From NCBI RefSeq assembly GCF_029946505.1, contig NZ_JARZHG010000007.1, positions 62,001 through 126,000 on the forward strand: a DNA stretch of 64,000 bases, read 5' to 3'. Source of the DNA: Polyangium sp. y55x31 (GTDB taxonomy: Bacteria > Myxococcota_A > Polyangia > Polyangiales > Polyangiaceae). The position numbers and the translations under genes are program-made. The notes beneath the pieces were generated by a model. It was not told the DNA's origin. It made no database searches and saw nothing but the letters and a program-made list of their open reading frames with translations. Within the stretch, counting starts at the first letter, position 1, and every line of letters begins with the position of its first letter. Below are positions 44,597 to 52,974 of the stretch, in pieces.

Positions 44597-46096
44597 ATGC
44601 AAGGTTCAACCCCCAAGCCTCACGCGGTCGTCATCGGCAGCGGTTTCGGTGGTCTGGCTGCGGCGGTCCGGCTGGGCGCGCGCGGTTATCGGGTGACGGT
44701 GCTGGAGAAGCTCGATGTCCCGGGCGGTCGAGCCTACGTGCACCGGATCAACGGCTTCACCTTCGACGCGGGGCCGACGGTCATCACGGCGCCTTTCCTG
44801 CTCGAAGAGCTGTGGACGCTCGCGGGCCGGCGCATGAGCGACGACATCGACATGCGTCCGGTCACGCCCTTCTACCGCATCCGGTTCCACGACGGGGCGG
44901 TGTTCGACTACACGGGGGACGCCGCGGCGATGCGCAAGGAGGTCGAGCGGCTCGCGCCAGGCGACGTGGAGGGGTACGAGCGGTTCATCCGCACGAGCGA
45001 GGAGATCTTCAAGGTGGGCTTCGAGGAGCTCGCCCACGTGCCGTTCGGCTCGTGGTGGGACATGGCGAAGATCGTCCCCGACATGATGAAGCTCGAGAGT
45101 TATCGCTCGGTCTACAACCTCGTCGCCAAGCACGTGAAGGACGACCGGCTGCGGCAGGTGATGAGCTTCCACCCGCTGCTCGTCGGGGGAAACCCCTTCT
45201 CGACGACGTCGATCTACACGCTGATCGCGTTTCTCGAGCGCAAGTGGGGCGTGCATTTCCCGATGGGCGGCACGGGCGCGCTCGTGAAAGGGCTCGTGCG
45301 CCTCATCGAGGGCCAGGGCGGCGAGGTGCGCTGCAACGCGGAGGTCAAACGGATCCTGCTCGCCGGGCGAAAAGCGCGCGGCGTGGAGCTCGCGAGCGGC
45401 GAGACGATCGCGGCCGACGTGGTGGTGTCGAACGCGGATTCGGCCTGGACCTATCGACACCTCGTCGACGAGAACGTCCGCAAGCGCTGGACGAACGAAC
45501 GTTTGGAGAAGCAACGTTATTCGATGGGGCTGTTCGTCTGGTATTTTGGGACCAAACGAAAATACGAAAACGTCGCACATCACACGATCTGCCTCGGCCC
45601 GCGCTACGAAGGGCTGCTCGACGACATCTTCCAGAGGCACGTGCTGGCGGATGATTTCAGCCTGTATCTGCACCGGCCGACGGCGACGGATCCGTCGCTC
45701 GCGCCCGAGGGCTCGGACGCGTTTTACGTGCTCTCGCCCGTGCCGAACCTTTCGAGCGGGACGAACTGGGAGAGAGAAGCCGAGCCGTATCGGAAGCGGA
45801 TCGAGCGGTATCTCGCGGAGACGCTGATGCCCGGGCTCGAAAAGGAGATCGTGGCGTCGCGCGTGACGCACCCGCAGGAGTTCCAGGACCGGCTGCTCTC
45901 GTTCCGCGGCGCGGCGTTCGGGATGGAGCCGGTGCTGACGCAGAGCGCGTTCTTCCGCCCGCACAACGAGAGCGAGGACGTGGAGCGGCTCTACATCGTG
46001 GGCGCAGGGACCCATCCAGGCGCGGGCCTGCCAGGCGTACTCTCTTCGGCGCGGGTGCTCGACAGGGTGGTGCCCGATGCAGCCTCGCTCCATTGA
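44597..46096 (+). CDS. crtI: phytoene desaturase
   Basis: A 499-residue FAD enzyme that introduces double bonds into phytoene to give coloured products up to lycopene. The N-terminal dinucleotide fold is VIGSGFGGLAAAVRLGARG, with EKLDVPGGRA and FDAGPTVIT as usual for CrtI. The C-terminal signature is YIVGAGTHPGAGLPGVLSSA. The length matches bacterial CrtI. It begins probably as a leaderless mRNA under CarH-type repeats, and overlaps crtB by 20 bases. It leads the operon crtI, crtB, cyclase-like, acyltransferase. The number of desaturation steps (3 or 4) cannot be told from sequence. Confidence 0.94.
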   Translation: MQGSTPKPHAVVIGSGFGGLAAAVRLGARGYRVTVLEKLDVPGGRAYVHRINGFTFDAGPTVITAPFLLEELWTLAGRRMSDDIDMRPVTPFYRIRFHDGAVFDYTGDAAAMRKEVERLAPGDVEGYERFIRTSEEIFKVGFEELAHVPFGSWWDMAKIVPDMMKLESYRSVYNLVAKHVKDDRLRQVMSFHPLLVGGNPFSTTSIYTLIAFLERKWGVHFPMGGTGALVKGLVRLIEGQGGEVRCNAEVKRILLAGRKARGVELASGETIAADVVVSNADSAWTYRHLVDENVRKRWTNERLEKQRYSMGLFVWYFGTKRKYENVAHHTICLGPRYEGLLDDIFQRHVLADDFSLYLHRPTATDPSLAPEGSDAFYVLSPVPNLSSGTNWEREAEPYRKRIERYLAETLMPGLEKEIVASRVTHPQEFQDRLLSFRGAAFGMEPVLTQSAFFRPHNESEDVERLYIVGAGTHPGAGLPGVLSSARVLDRVVPDAASLH

Positions 46097-47102
46097 ACAG
46101 ACGATGACCCTCGGCGCGCCGCTCCTCCCCTCGTCGGCCGAGCGCGCGGCGTCGGCCGACGACCTCGCCGCGTGCCGGGAGCTTCTGCGAAAAGGCTCGA
46201 AGAGCTTCTTCGCCGCGTCGCTGCTCCTGCCGAAGCGAGTGCGCGTGCCCATGCTGCCGGTCTACGCGTTCTGTCGCGTGGCCGACGACGTGGTGGATCA
46301 AGCGAGCGAGCCGGGCGCGGTGGAAGCCCTGAAAGCGCGGCTCGCCGCGGCATACGAGGGCAGGCCACACGACTCGCCGGTCGACCGGGCGTTCTCGGAC
46401 GTGGCGCGCGCGCACGATCTGCCGCGCGCCGTGATGGAAGGTCTCATCGAGGGGTTCGCTTGGGACGCCGAGGGGCGAAGATACGAGACGCTGTCGGATC
46501 TGCACGCGTACTGCGCGCGCGTGGCCTCGACGGTCGGCGTGATCATGAGCGTGCTCATGAGCGTGCGTGATCCGAAGGCGCTCGCGCGCGCGTGTGACCT
46601 CGGCGTCGCCATGCAGCTCACGAACATCGCGCGCGACGTGGGCGAGGACGCGCGAAACGGGCGCGTGTACCTGCCGCTCGTGTGGCTCGAAGAGGCCGAG
46701 ATCGACGTGTCGAAATGGCTCGCACGGCCGGTGTTCACCGCGGCGCTCGGCGGCGTGGTCGAGCGGCTCTTGCAACACGCGTCGGTGCTCTACGCCCGCG
46801 CGGATCTCGGGATCACGATGTTGCCGCGCGACTGCCGGGCCTCGATCCGCGCGGCGAGTTTGATCTACTCGGACATCGGGCGCGTGGTCACGCGCGCGGG
46901 CTTCGACTCGGTGACGAGCCGCGCCTACGTGCCGCTCGGGCGCAAGCTCTGGCTGCTCTTGCGCGCGCTCGCAGCGCCCACGCCGAGGACGCCGCTCCCG
47001 GTCGTCGCGTGCGAGGCAGAGGTCGATCCGCCGGCGCTGCCGGAGGTGCAGTTCCTCGTGGATGCCTGCGCGCGGCCTGCCCGCAAAGGGGACCGCGCAT
47101 GA
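46077..47102 (+). CDS. crtB: phytoene synthase
   Basis: A 341-residue enzyme that condenses two GGPP molecules to phytoene. Both Asp-rich Mg-diphosphate motifs are clear: DDVVD (in VYAFCRVADDVVDQAS) and DVGED (in QLTNIARDVGEDARNGRVYLP). Family landmarks RKGSKSFFAASLLLP and YCARVASTVG are present. The start at 46077 overlaps crtI by 20 bases; an ATG at 46104 just past the crtI stop is the alternative and loses nothing conserved. The C-terminal 40 residues are Pro-rich and variable. The stop overlaps the start of the cyclase-like gene by 4 bases. Confidence 0.94.
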   Translation: MQPRSIEQTMTLGAPLLPSSAERAASADDLAACRELLRKGSKSFFAASLLLPKRVRVPMLPVYAFCRVADDVVDQASEPGAVEALKARLAAAYEGRPHDSPVDRAFSDVARAHDLPRAVMEGLIEGFAWDAEGRRYETLSDLHAYCARVASTVGVIMSVLMSVRDPKALARACDLGVAMQLTNIARDVGEDARNGRVYLPLVWLEEAEIDVSKWLARPVFTAALGGVVERLLQHASVLYARADLGITMLPRDCRASIRAASLIYSDIGRVVTRAGFDSVTSRAYVPLGRKLWLLLRALAAPTPRTPLPVVACEAEVDPPALPEVQFLVDACARPARKGDRA

Positions 47103-48529
47103 TGCCCGAAGACGAGGCGCGGCAGAGGGTGCGCGAGTCCGGCGGGGACGAGCTCTGCGAGCGGCTCCTGCACCTCGACGCGATCCGCGCGGCGCGAGCC
47201 GAGCGCGTGCCCGTGATCGGGCCCGCGCGCCCGGACGAGGGCGTGACGCCGGACTACGACGTGGTGATCGCGGGCGGTGGTCTCTGGCTCGTGGTGGCGC
47301 CGCTGCTCGCGGCGCGTGGGCTCAGGGTCGCGGTGTTCGATCGGGCGCGGATCGGACAGGCGCATCGCGAGTGGAACTGCTCGGCGAAGGAGCTCTCGCC
47401 GCTCGTGTCGTCGGGGCTGTTCACCAAGCGCGAGGTCGCGCGGCTCGTGGTCGCGAAGTACGATCACGGGGTTTGTCGGTGGCACGGGGGCGGCAGCTAC
47501 CCGGTGCGAAACGTGCTCGATCATGCGGTGGATGCAGGGAAGCTGCTCGCCGCGGTGCGCGCGCGCGCGGAGGCGCGGGGCGTCGCGCTGTACGATGGGG
47601 AAGCGGTCGTCGCGCATGCCGAAGGGCCGGAGGGCGTGGCGCTGTCGACGAGCGCGGGCGCGACGCTGACGGCGCGGATCCTCGTGGATGCGCGCGGTGC
47701 GTCGAGCCCGCTCTCGACGGCGGACCTGGTTTGTCCGACGGTGGGCGGCGTGCTCGCGGGCCTCGAAGAGGGCGACGCGGCCGATCAGATCCGCCCCGAC
47801 GTGGGCGAGATCCTGGCGACGACCGAGGGCGTGGAGGAGGGACGCCAGCACATCTGGGAGGCGTTCCCGGGCAAACGCGGCGAGGTGACCGTGTACCTCT
47901 TTTACTACGCGCTCGCCGATGCCCCCGGAGCCTCGCTCGTGTCGCTCTACGCGCGCTTCTTCCAGAAGATGAAGGCGTACAAGCGCGGTGATTTCCGGCT
48001 GGTTCGACCGACGTTCGGGTTCATCCCGGGCTGGTCGAGGCTCGGGCCGGGGCCTGCGTCGGGTCGCAGGGTCGTGCTCGTCGGTGACGCGGCGGCGCGG
48101 CACTCGCCGCTCACGTTCTGCGGTTTCGGCAGCGCGCTGCGATCGTTCGAGGGCGTCGCCGACGCGATCACGCGCGCCGCGGAAGATCCCGGGGGCAAAG
48201 GGGCGAACGTGCTGCCGAACGACGCGCCGATCCACAAGGGTACGGGCGCGCTCACGTGGCTCATGGCGACGCCGCCGCAGGAACCCGCGCGCGCCGGCGA
48301 GCTGAACGATCTGCTCGACACGGCGTTCGCGACGCTCGCCGACATGGGCGACGAGGCGTACGGCGCGCTCCTCCGCGACGAGATGTCGGCGAAGGACTTT
48401 GTCCGCTTCTTGCGGACCGTCGCGGGCAAACGGCCGCGCGTGTATCGCGACGTGCTCGGCCGCCTGCGGCTCTTCGGGCTCGGTCGATGGGGGTTCGGGG
48501 TGGCGCGCGAGCTTCTGCGCGCGAGCTGA
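47099..48529 (+). CDS. CruA/CruP-type lycopene cyclase-like flavoprotein
   Basis: A 476-residue FAD-type oxidoreductase. After YDVVIAGGG comes HREWNCSAKELSPLVSSGLF; CruA and CruP, as I remember them, have the closely similar REWNIS segment at this place, followed by a segment of similar pattern. RRVVLVGDAAARHSPLTFCGFG later matches the FAD-binding GDAA region. The usual GxGxxG is GGGLWL, like the GGALG form of CruA. CruA-type enzymes cyclise lycopene in green sulfur bacteria and cyanobacteria. In this operon it follows crtI and crtB by overlap (ATGATG), so lycopene cyclisation is the best assignment. Specificity (one ring or two) is open. Confidence 0.82.
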   Translation: MMPEDEARQRVRESGGDELCERLLHLDAIRAARAERVPVIGPARPDEGVTPDYDVVIAGGGLWLVVAPLLAARGLRVAVFDRARIGQAHREWNCSAKELSPLVSSGLFTKREVARLVVAKYDHGVCRWHGGGSYPVRNVLDHAVDAGKLLAAVRARAEARGVALYDGEAVVAHAEGPEGVALSTSAGATLTARILVDARGASSPLSTADLVCPTVGGVLAGLEEGDAADQIRPDVGEILATTEGVEEGRQHIWEAFPGKRGEVTVYLFYYALADAPGASLVSLYARFFQKMKAYKRGDFRLVRPTFGFIPGWSRLGPGPASGRRVVLVGDAAARHSPLTFCGFGSALRSFEGVADAITRAAEDPGGKGANVLPNDAPIHKGTGALTWLMATPPQEPARAGELNDLLDTAFATLADMGDEAYGALLRDEMSAKDFVRFLRTVAGKRPRVYRDVLGRLRLFGLGRWGFGVARELLRAS

Positions 48530-48537
48530 GGTCGCGG

Positions 48538-49344
48538 ATGATCCCTGCACGCAAGGTGTCGTGGTTCAACACCTGGTTTTCGGGCCACGCGCGCTCGAGG
48601 ATCCAGGCGGCGTTCGGCGAGGTGCGCGTGCAGGGGCTCGATCGGGCGCGCGCGCTCGCGAAGGAGGCGCCGCTGCTCGTCGTCTCGAACCACACGTCTT
48701 GGTGGGATCCGCTCGTCGCGATGCACGTCTCGACGCACCTGCTCGGCACGGACGGGCACGCGATGATGGACGCGAAGAACCTGCGGCGCCTGCCGTTCTT
48801 CGCGCTCGTCGGCGCGTTCGGGGTGGACCTCGACAAACCCGCGGACGGCGCGCTCGTGATGCGTTACGCGGCGCGGCTGCTCGACAAACCGGGCAAGCTC
48901 GTGTGGGTGTATCCACAAGGGCAGGAGCGGCCGGTGACGGAGAGGCCGCTCGGGTTTCGGCCGGGTTCGGCGGAGATCGCGCGCGTGTCACGCAAGGCGC
49001 GCACGGTGCCGGTGGGGCTCCGGTACGAGTTCGGCGGAACCGAACGGCCGGCGTTGTGGCTCTCGTTCGGCGAGCCCGTGCCGGCCGAGCGGGACACGAC
49101 GAAGGGGCGCGCGGCGCAGGAGGAGGCCGTGGAGGCGGAGCTTTTGCGGATCGAGCGCGCTGTGCGCGGTGAGGGCGCGGAGGGCTTCGAGGTGGTGTAT
49201 CGCGCGGCGCCGTCGCGTGTGGGCGGCGTGCTCGAAGCGATGCTCGCCGCGATGACGCGGCCGTGGGTGATGCGAGCGCCGAAGGCCGCGCCCGAGCTCA
49301 GCGCCGGGGGCGATCGTCCGAAGGTGACCTCATCGCCGCCTTGA
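48538..49344 (+). CDS. PlsC-type acyltransferase, probably for carotenoid glycoside
   Basis: A 268-residue lysophospholipid-acyltransferase-family enzyme. Motif I is NHTSWWDP (HxxxxD, slightly longer than phospholipid forms), and VYPQGQERP corresponds to the FPEGTR-like block III. Hydrophobic segments could hold it at the membrane. It is the last gene of the crtI operon, 8 bases after the cyclase-like gene. Green sulfur bacteria have such an enzyme (CruD) that acylates carotenoid glucosides; here the glycosyltransferase is in the facing operon. The function is inferred from context. Its 3' end overlaps the opposing PAS-STAS gene by 47 bases. Confidence 0.8.
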   Translation: MIPARKVSWFNTWFSGHARSRIQAAFGEVRVQGLDRARALAKEAPLLVVSNHTSWWDPLVAMHVSTHLLGTDGHAMMDAKNLRRLPFFALVGAFGVDLDKPADGALVMRYAARLLDKPGKLVWVYPQGQERPVTERPLGFRPGSAEIARVSRKARTVPVGLRYEFGGTERPALWLSFGEPVPAERDTTKGRAAQEEAVEAELLRIERAVRGEGAEGFEVVYRAAPSRVGGVLEAMLAAMTRPWVMRAPKAAPELSAGGDRPKVTSSPP

Positions 49345-50182
49345 TCGCCTCGCGCAGGTTGCTCCGCACCGTCGTCGTCGTGAGGTCGGCCCCGAGCGCG
49401 ACGAGCGTCTGCGCCACGGCGGGCCGGACGCCCGTGATGATGCTTTGAGCTCCAAGGAGCGTCGTGGCGCGGATGATGCGCAGGAGGTGATCGGCGGTCG
49501 CGTCGTCGACGGTCTCGACGCCGGTGAGGTCGAGGATGACCTGCGACGCGGCGAGCGAGACGACGCTCTCGAGGAGCCGCTCGGTGATGTCCGCGGCGCG
49601 CGCCTCGTCGAGCTGGCCCACGACGGGGAGCGCGAGCACGCCGTCCCAGACCTGGATGATCGGCGCGGACATGGAGTGGATCGTCGAGCGCTGCTGCTCG
49701 ATGATGGTGAGTTTTTCCTGGACCTCGATCTCGCGCCGCTTCTTGTCGTCGATGTCCTGGAAGGCGCCGAAGATCCGCACGACCTTGCCGTCCTCCACGT
49801 GCGCATGTCCGGCCGCGCGGACCCAGAGCCTGCGCTTCTTGTAGGTGAGGAGCTCGAGCTCGAGGTCGAACGGCTCTGCCGCCCCCACGCATCGCTCGAC
49901 CGCCTTCGAGATCGCCGGGATCCACTCGGGCGCGTAGAAGTTGATCGCGGTCTCGAGCTCCGGCGCGAAGCCGGGCGGCGTCTCGTGGATGCGGTAGGTC
50001 TCCTCGGTCCAGAAGAGCTGGTTCGAGCGGCAATCGAGCTCCCAGCCGCCGACCCTCGCGAGCGCCTGCGTCTGCTGCAGGAGAATGACGGTGCGCCGGA
50101 TCGTGTCGTCGCTCAGGGTGCTCGGGTCGACATCACGACCGACGGTGTCCTCACGGCGTGCGTGCTGGGCAGGTTGGTTCAT
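49298..50182 (-). CDS. PAS-STAS (RsbR-like) regulatory protein
   Basis: A 294-residue protein. Residues about 40-155 form a PAS domain of the PAS_3 type (VGGWELDCRSNQLFWTEE to GAFQDIDDKKRRE). A helical linker (KLTIIEQQRSTIHSMSAPII) leads to a STAS domain (180-285) with ILDLTGVETVDDATADHLL and LLGAQSIITGVRPAVA. This is the order of RsbR-type stressosome scaffolds, in which the STAS Thr residues are phosphorylated by RsbT. No RsbT, RsbS or RsbX lies in the window. The PAS lacks a LOV cysteine motif, so flavin light sensing is unlikely. It sits between the two carotenoid operons. Confidence 0.85.
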   Translation of the reverse strand: MNQPAQHARREDTVGRDVDPSTLSDDTIRRTVILLQQTQALARVGGWELDCRSNQLFWTEETYRIHETPPGFAPELETAINFYAPEWIPAISKAVERCVGAAEPFDLELELLTYKKRRLWVRAAGHAHVEDGKVVRIFGAFQDIDDKKRREIEVQEKLTIIEQQRSTIHSMSAPIIQVWDGVLALPVVGQLDEARAADITERLLESVVSLAASQVILDLTGVETVDDATADHLLRIIRATTLLGAQSIITGVRPAVAQTLVALGADLTTTTVRSNLREAIKAAMRSPSDDRPRR

Positions 50183-50189
50183 AGGATCT

Positions 50190-50199
50190 CAAACGTTTG
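50190..50199. promoter_or_regulatory. perfect palindrome upstream of the PAS-STAS gene
   Basis: CAAACGTTTG, a 10-base perfect palindrome 7 bases upstream of the PAS-STAS ATG on the minus strand. At this place it could be an operator that covers the translation or transcription start. The sequence differs from the AACCTTG repeats at the crt promoters. Confidence 0.35.
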
Positions 50200-50306
50200 C
50201 AAGACGTGACGACCGAAGAGCCCCCGGCGCGTGGATCGATACCACGAAAGCCCCGAGGCCGAACGCGGCTCCACGCGCGCTTTTCGGCCGCGAAATGCGC
50301 CAAATC

Positions 50307-50329
50307 GCCGACGACACGCAGGCGTCGGC
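50307..50329 (-). terminator. possible hairpin downstream of crtZ
   Basis: GCCGACG and CGTCGGC (7-bp perfect arms, 9-base loop) about 25 bases past the crtZ stop, followed on the minus strand by GATTTGG. It may end the crtD-crtZ operon or only reduce read-through into the PAS-STAS gene. Confidence 0.4.
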
Positions 50330-50354
50330 ACACACCGCCAAGGCGTCGACGGTA

Positions 50355-50834
50355 TTACGAGGACGTACGTTTGGTTTGCTTGGTCTGCCAACCGAGCTCC
50401 CACGGCCCGAGGAAGAGGCCGTAGGGTCCACGCGCGCCTCGCGCATGGTGTACGAGGTGCGCGTCGCGAACACGCGCAAAGTAGGGAATCCTGGCAAGGG
50501 CCTGGACCGGGAGGCGGCCGTGGACGAGGCCGTCGTGCACCACGAGGTACGCGACGCCGAAGAGGGTCATGCCGATGCCGACGCCGAAGAAGATCTCCCG
50601 CAGGAGGGAGGGCGCAGCGGTGCAGCCGTGGAGAATTGCGGCGATGGCGATCGGGGCGTGCAGCACGCTGAGGGCGTCGTTCGCTTCGAGCGCGCCGCGG
50701 CGCTTTCGGTGATGCGAGCGGTGCAAGCGCCAGAGGAGCGAATGCCAGACGCGGCCGTGAAGGAGCATCGCCCAGAGCTCCATGGCCAGCGCGACGACGA
50801 GCGCGACGGGGATCCACACGAGGGCCGCGCTCAT
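50355..50834 (-). CDS. crtZ: CrtZ-type carotenoid 3-hydroxylase
   Basis: A 159-residue membrane di-iron hydroxylase. The His boxes of the CrtZ family are visible: HGRVWH (HxxxxH), HRSHHRKRRG (HxxHH), HDGLVHGRLP and DAHLVHHARGARGPYGLFL (HxxxHH). About three hydrophobic helices lie between them. The enzyme adds a hydroxyl to C3 of a beta-ring. The family is known for short length, and the N-terminus fits. It starts within the stop codon of the glycosyltransferase (ATGA) and is the last gene of crtD-crtC-GT-crtZ. It implies a beta-ring in the product, in agreement with the cyclase-like gene of the other operon. Confidence 0.88.
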   Translation of the reverse strand: MSAALVWIPVALVVALAMELWAMLLHGRVWHSLLWRLHRSHHRKRRGALEANDALSVLHAPIAIAAILHGCTAAPSLLREIFFGVGIGMTLFGVAYLVVHDGLVHGRLPVQALARIPYFARVRDAHLVHHARGARGPYGLFLGPWELGWQTKQTKRTSS

Positions 50835-52024
50835 GGTTTCACGGCGGAGGGCTGGCGCAGAAGGCCGGTGCGGTCGACGACGAGGACACGATCACGCCAG
50901 GTGACCGTTCGAGATCGCAAGGCGCGCGCGAAGGCGAAGGCGAGCACGACGTCGGCGAGGACGGCGTCTCGCAGCGCGGAGACGAGGCCGACCGGGCGCC
51001 CCGCTGCCCGCGCGGCCACGAGCGCGATGACGAGGCGCGCGAGCAGCGCGAGCAGCGCCGCGCCGAAGGCGACCTGCGGGACGACGAAGGCAAACGCGGT
51101 CGCGAGCAGGACGATGGGCCAGGTGGCGAAGAAGAGCGCGGGGTAGCTCCACAAGAGGAGCGGGCGCTGCGCGCGGATCACCGTGAGCCACCGGGAAAAG
51201 CGCGCGATCACGGCCTCCCACGATCGACCCTGGGCGAGCGAGCGCGCGACGATCGGCACGGCCACGACCGAGCCGCCCTTTTCGCGGACGCGCCGCGCGA
51301 TCTCCATGTCCTCGCCGAGATAGTCGACGAGCGAGCCGAAGCCGCCGATCGCCGCGAGCGCGCTCGCGCGGATGGCGAAGAGCTTGCCGACGAGGCCACG
51401 CGGATCGAGCCGCGCGAGCACCGGGAAGGCGTGGAGCGAAGCGCCGAGGACGGCCGCGGAAGCGTGATCGCCGAGCGTCCTCGGAGGTGCATGCTCGGCC
51501 GGCGGAGCCCACGCGACCCACACAGGCGAGGCAGCGGCGAGCGGCGCGACGAGGGCATCGAGGTCCACGCCGGCGAGGTCGACGTCGCTGTCCGTGACGA
51601 TGAGGACGTCGGCGCCCTCGGCCGCGGATGCGAGCTGCGCGGCCTTGCGGTTCGGTCCGCCGCCGCCGGTGAAGACGATCTCGGCCTCGATGCCGGCACG
51701 CGAGAGCGCCTCGGCGGCCCTCTGCGCCGCGGGCAAGGCGAGGTCGCATTCGTTCTCGATCGCGAAGCGGCAGCGGACGTCGAAGGAGCGTTTCGCGCGG
51801 GCGAGCGAGGCGAGCGTCCGTTCGAGCGAGGGCTCGCTGCCCGCGCACGGGCGCACGACGAGGACGGAGGGTTTTTCCTGCCGCACGGCTCCCTCGGCGC
51901 CCTCACGCAGGACGGTGCGCGGGGCGAAGGTCGTGCGCCGGACGGCCTCGAGCGAGGTCGAGGCGACGGCGAAGGACCAGCCGAAGAGCAGGAAACCGAG
52001 AATGCTCGGAACGTCTGTCGTCAT
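50831..52024 (-). CDS. family 21-like glycosyltransferase, probably for carotenoid
   Basis: A 397-residue GT-A glycosyltransferase with an N-terminal helix and three C-terminal membrane helices. The D1-D2-D3-(Q/R)xxRW set of ceramide-glucosyltransferase-like (GT21) enzymes is present: PNRKAAQLASA, TDSDVD, GEDMEI and RFSRW. It overlaps crtC (ATGA) and crtZ (ATGA), so it belongs to the carotenoid operon. CrtC makes a tertiary 1'-hydroxyl, the usual attachment point for sugar in myxobacterial carotenoid glycosides. I infer that this enzyme glycosylates it, like CruC in green sulfur bacteria. A hopanoid or sphingolipid role is the alternative. Confidence 0.82.
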   Translation of the reverse strand: MTTDVPSILGFLLFGWSFAVASTSLEAVRRTTFAPRTVLREGAEGAVRQEKPSVLVVRPCAGSEPSLERTLASLARAKRSFDVRCRFAIENECDLALPAAQRAAEALSRAGIEAEIVFTGGGGPNRKAAQLASAAEGADVLIVTDSDVDLAGVDLDALVAPLAAASPVWVAWAPPAEHAPPRTLGDHASAAVLGASLHAFPVLARLDPRGLVGKLFAIRASALAAIGGFGSLVDYLGEDMEIARRVREKGGSVVAVPIVARSLAQGRSWEAVIARFSRWLTVIRAQRPLLLWSYPALFFATWPIVLLATAFAFVVPQVAFGAALLALLARLVIALVAARAAGRPVGLVSALRDAVLADVVLAFAFARALRSRTVTWRDRVLVVDRTGLLRQPSAVKP

Positions 52025-52974
52025 AACGAGACGCGTCGCATCCGATACGGCAGCATGAACTGCACCACCCGGGTCCGGAACCGGTCGAGCGAGAGCGCCT
52101 CGTGCACGCCATGCGCGTGTTCGCCGAGGTAACGGCCCGAGAGCTGCGAGCGCGCATAAAAGGGCGTGTCTTCGAGCGTGCGCACGAGCCGCGGGGACGT
52201 GCCCGGATCGACCCGGACAGGGCGCTCCATGCCCCAGAGCGTGCGCGGTACGCGCGCGAGGGCGAGCGGCTCGATCGGCTCGGATCGTCCGTCGGCGCCG
52301 AAGCTGTGCTGGATGAGATCACGCGTTCCATCCCGACGAACCGAGTCGTACGTCACGACCGTGCGGCGGCGCGTGGTGGCGCGGCTCCAGTTCCAGCCGG
52401 AGAAGCCGTCCTCGATCGGCTCGTCGCCGAAGTTCGAATCGACGTAGGCGAGGCCCGTCCAGCGCGTGCATTTGGGGCGGCGGATGTCGACCTCGGCCCG
52501 GGCGATCGGCGCAATCGGGGCCCAGCGGTGGCGGCCGTTCGAGTCGATGACGAACGACTGGTCGGCGACCGCGAACGGATGGATCCGGACGGTGCCGGAG
52601 ACGCGGCCGGGCAGCGGCGCGGTCTTCTCCTCGAAGCGCACGATGAAGGTGTCGTCCTGCCATTCCATCGAGCTCGGGCCGATGACGAGCGCCGTGCGAT
52701 AACGGCGCACGTCGGAGCCGCCGCGCTCGGTGAAGGACCAGGCGTCGCGCCCGGGGCCATACAGCGCGACGTTCATCGAGCAATGGGCGAGCGGGTCGGC
52801 CGGGCCGCGCTTGCGTGCGGCCGCGTAAAACGGCGAAAACACGCTGCCGAGCAGGCCGATGATGGTGACGCCGTGACGGCCGTCGTCACTGAGCGCGTCT
52901 AGATACCACCACGCATAACCGTTTCGCGCGATCGGCTCGTCGAAGCGAGGTCCTCGATCACGGCTTTCGCGCAG
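52021..52974 (-). CDS. crtC: carotenoid 1,2-hydratase (hydroxyneurosporene synthase)
   Basis: A protein of about 317 residues that adds water to the acyclic end of a carotene to give a 1-hydroxy group. Family landmarks: ARNGYAWWYLDALSDDG near the start, GVTIIGLLGSVFSPFYAAAR, HCSMNVALYG and FSGWNWSRA. No ATG, GTG or TTG precedes the homology by a normal distance: the nearest in-frame choices are a CTG at 52974 (used here) or a GTG at 53091, which would make a 190-base overlap with crtD. So the start is unsure. It overlaps crtD at its front and the glycosyltransferase at its end (ATGA). Confidence 0.87.
   Translation of the reverse strand: MRESRDRGPRFDEPIARNGYAWWYLDALSDDGRHGVTIIGLLGSVFSPFYAAARKRGPADPLAHCSMNVALYGPGRDAWSFTERGGSDVRRYRTALVIGPSSMEWQDDTFIVRFEEKTAPLPGRVSGTVRIHPFAVADQSFVIDSNGRHRWAPIAPIARAEVDIRRPKCTRWTGLAYVDSNFGDEPIEDGFSGWNWSRATTRRRTVVTYDSVRRDGTRDLIQHSFGADGRSEPIEPLALARVPRTLWGMERPVRVDPGTSPRLVRTLEDTPFYARSQLSGRYLGEHAHGVHEALSLDRFRTRVVQFMLPYRMRRVSL

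Noticed and set aside
49298-50182. The PAS-STAS protein as a LOV blue-light receptor
   Set aside because: The PAS domain shows no cysteine motif for flavin adduct formation (GxNCRFLQ-like); it looks like a PAS_3 domain.
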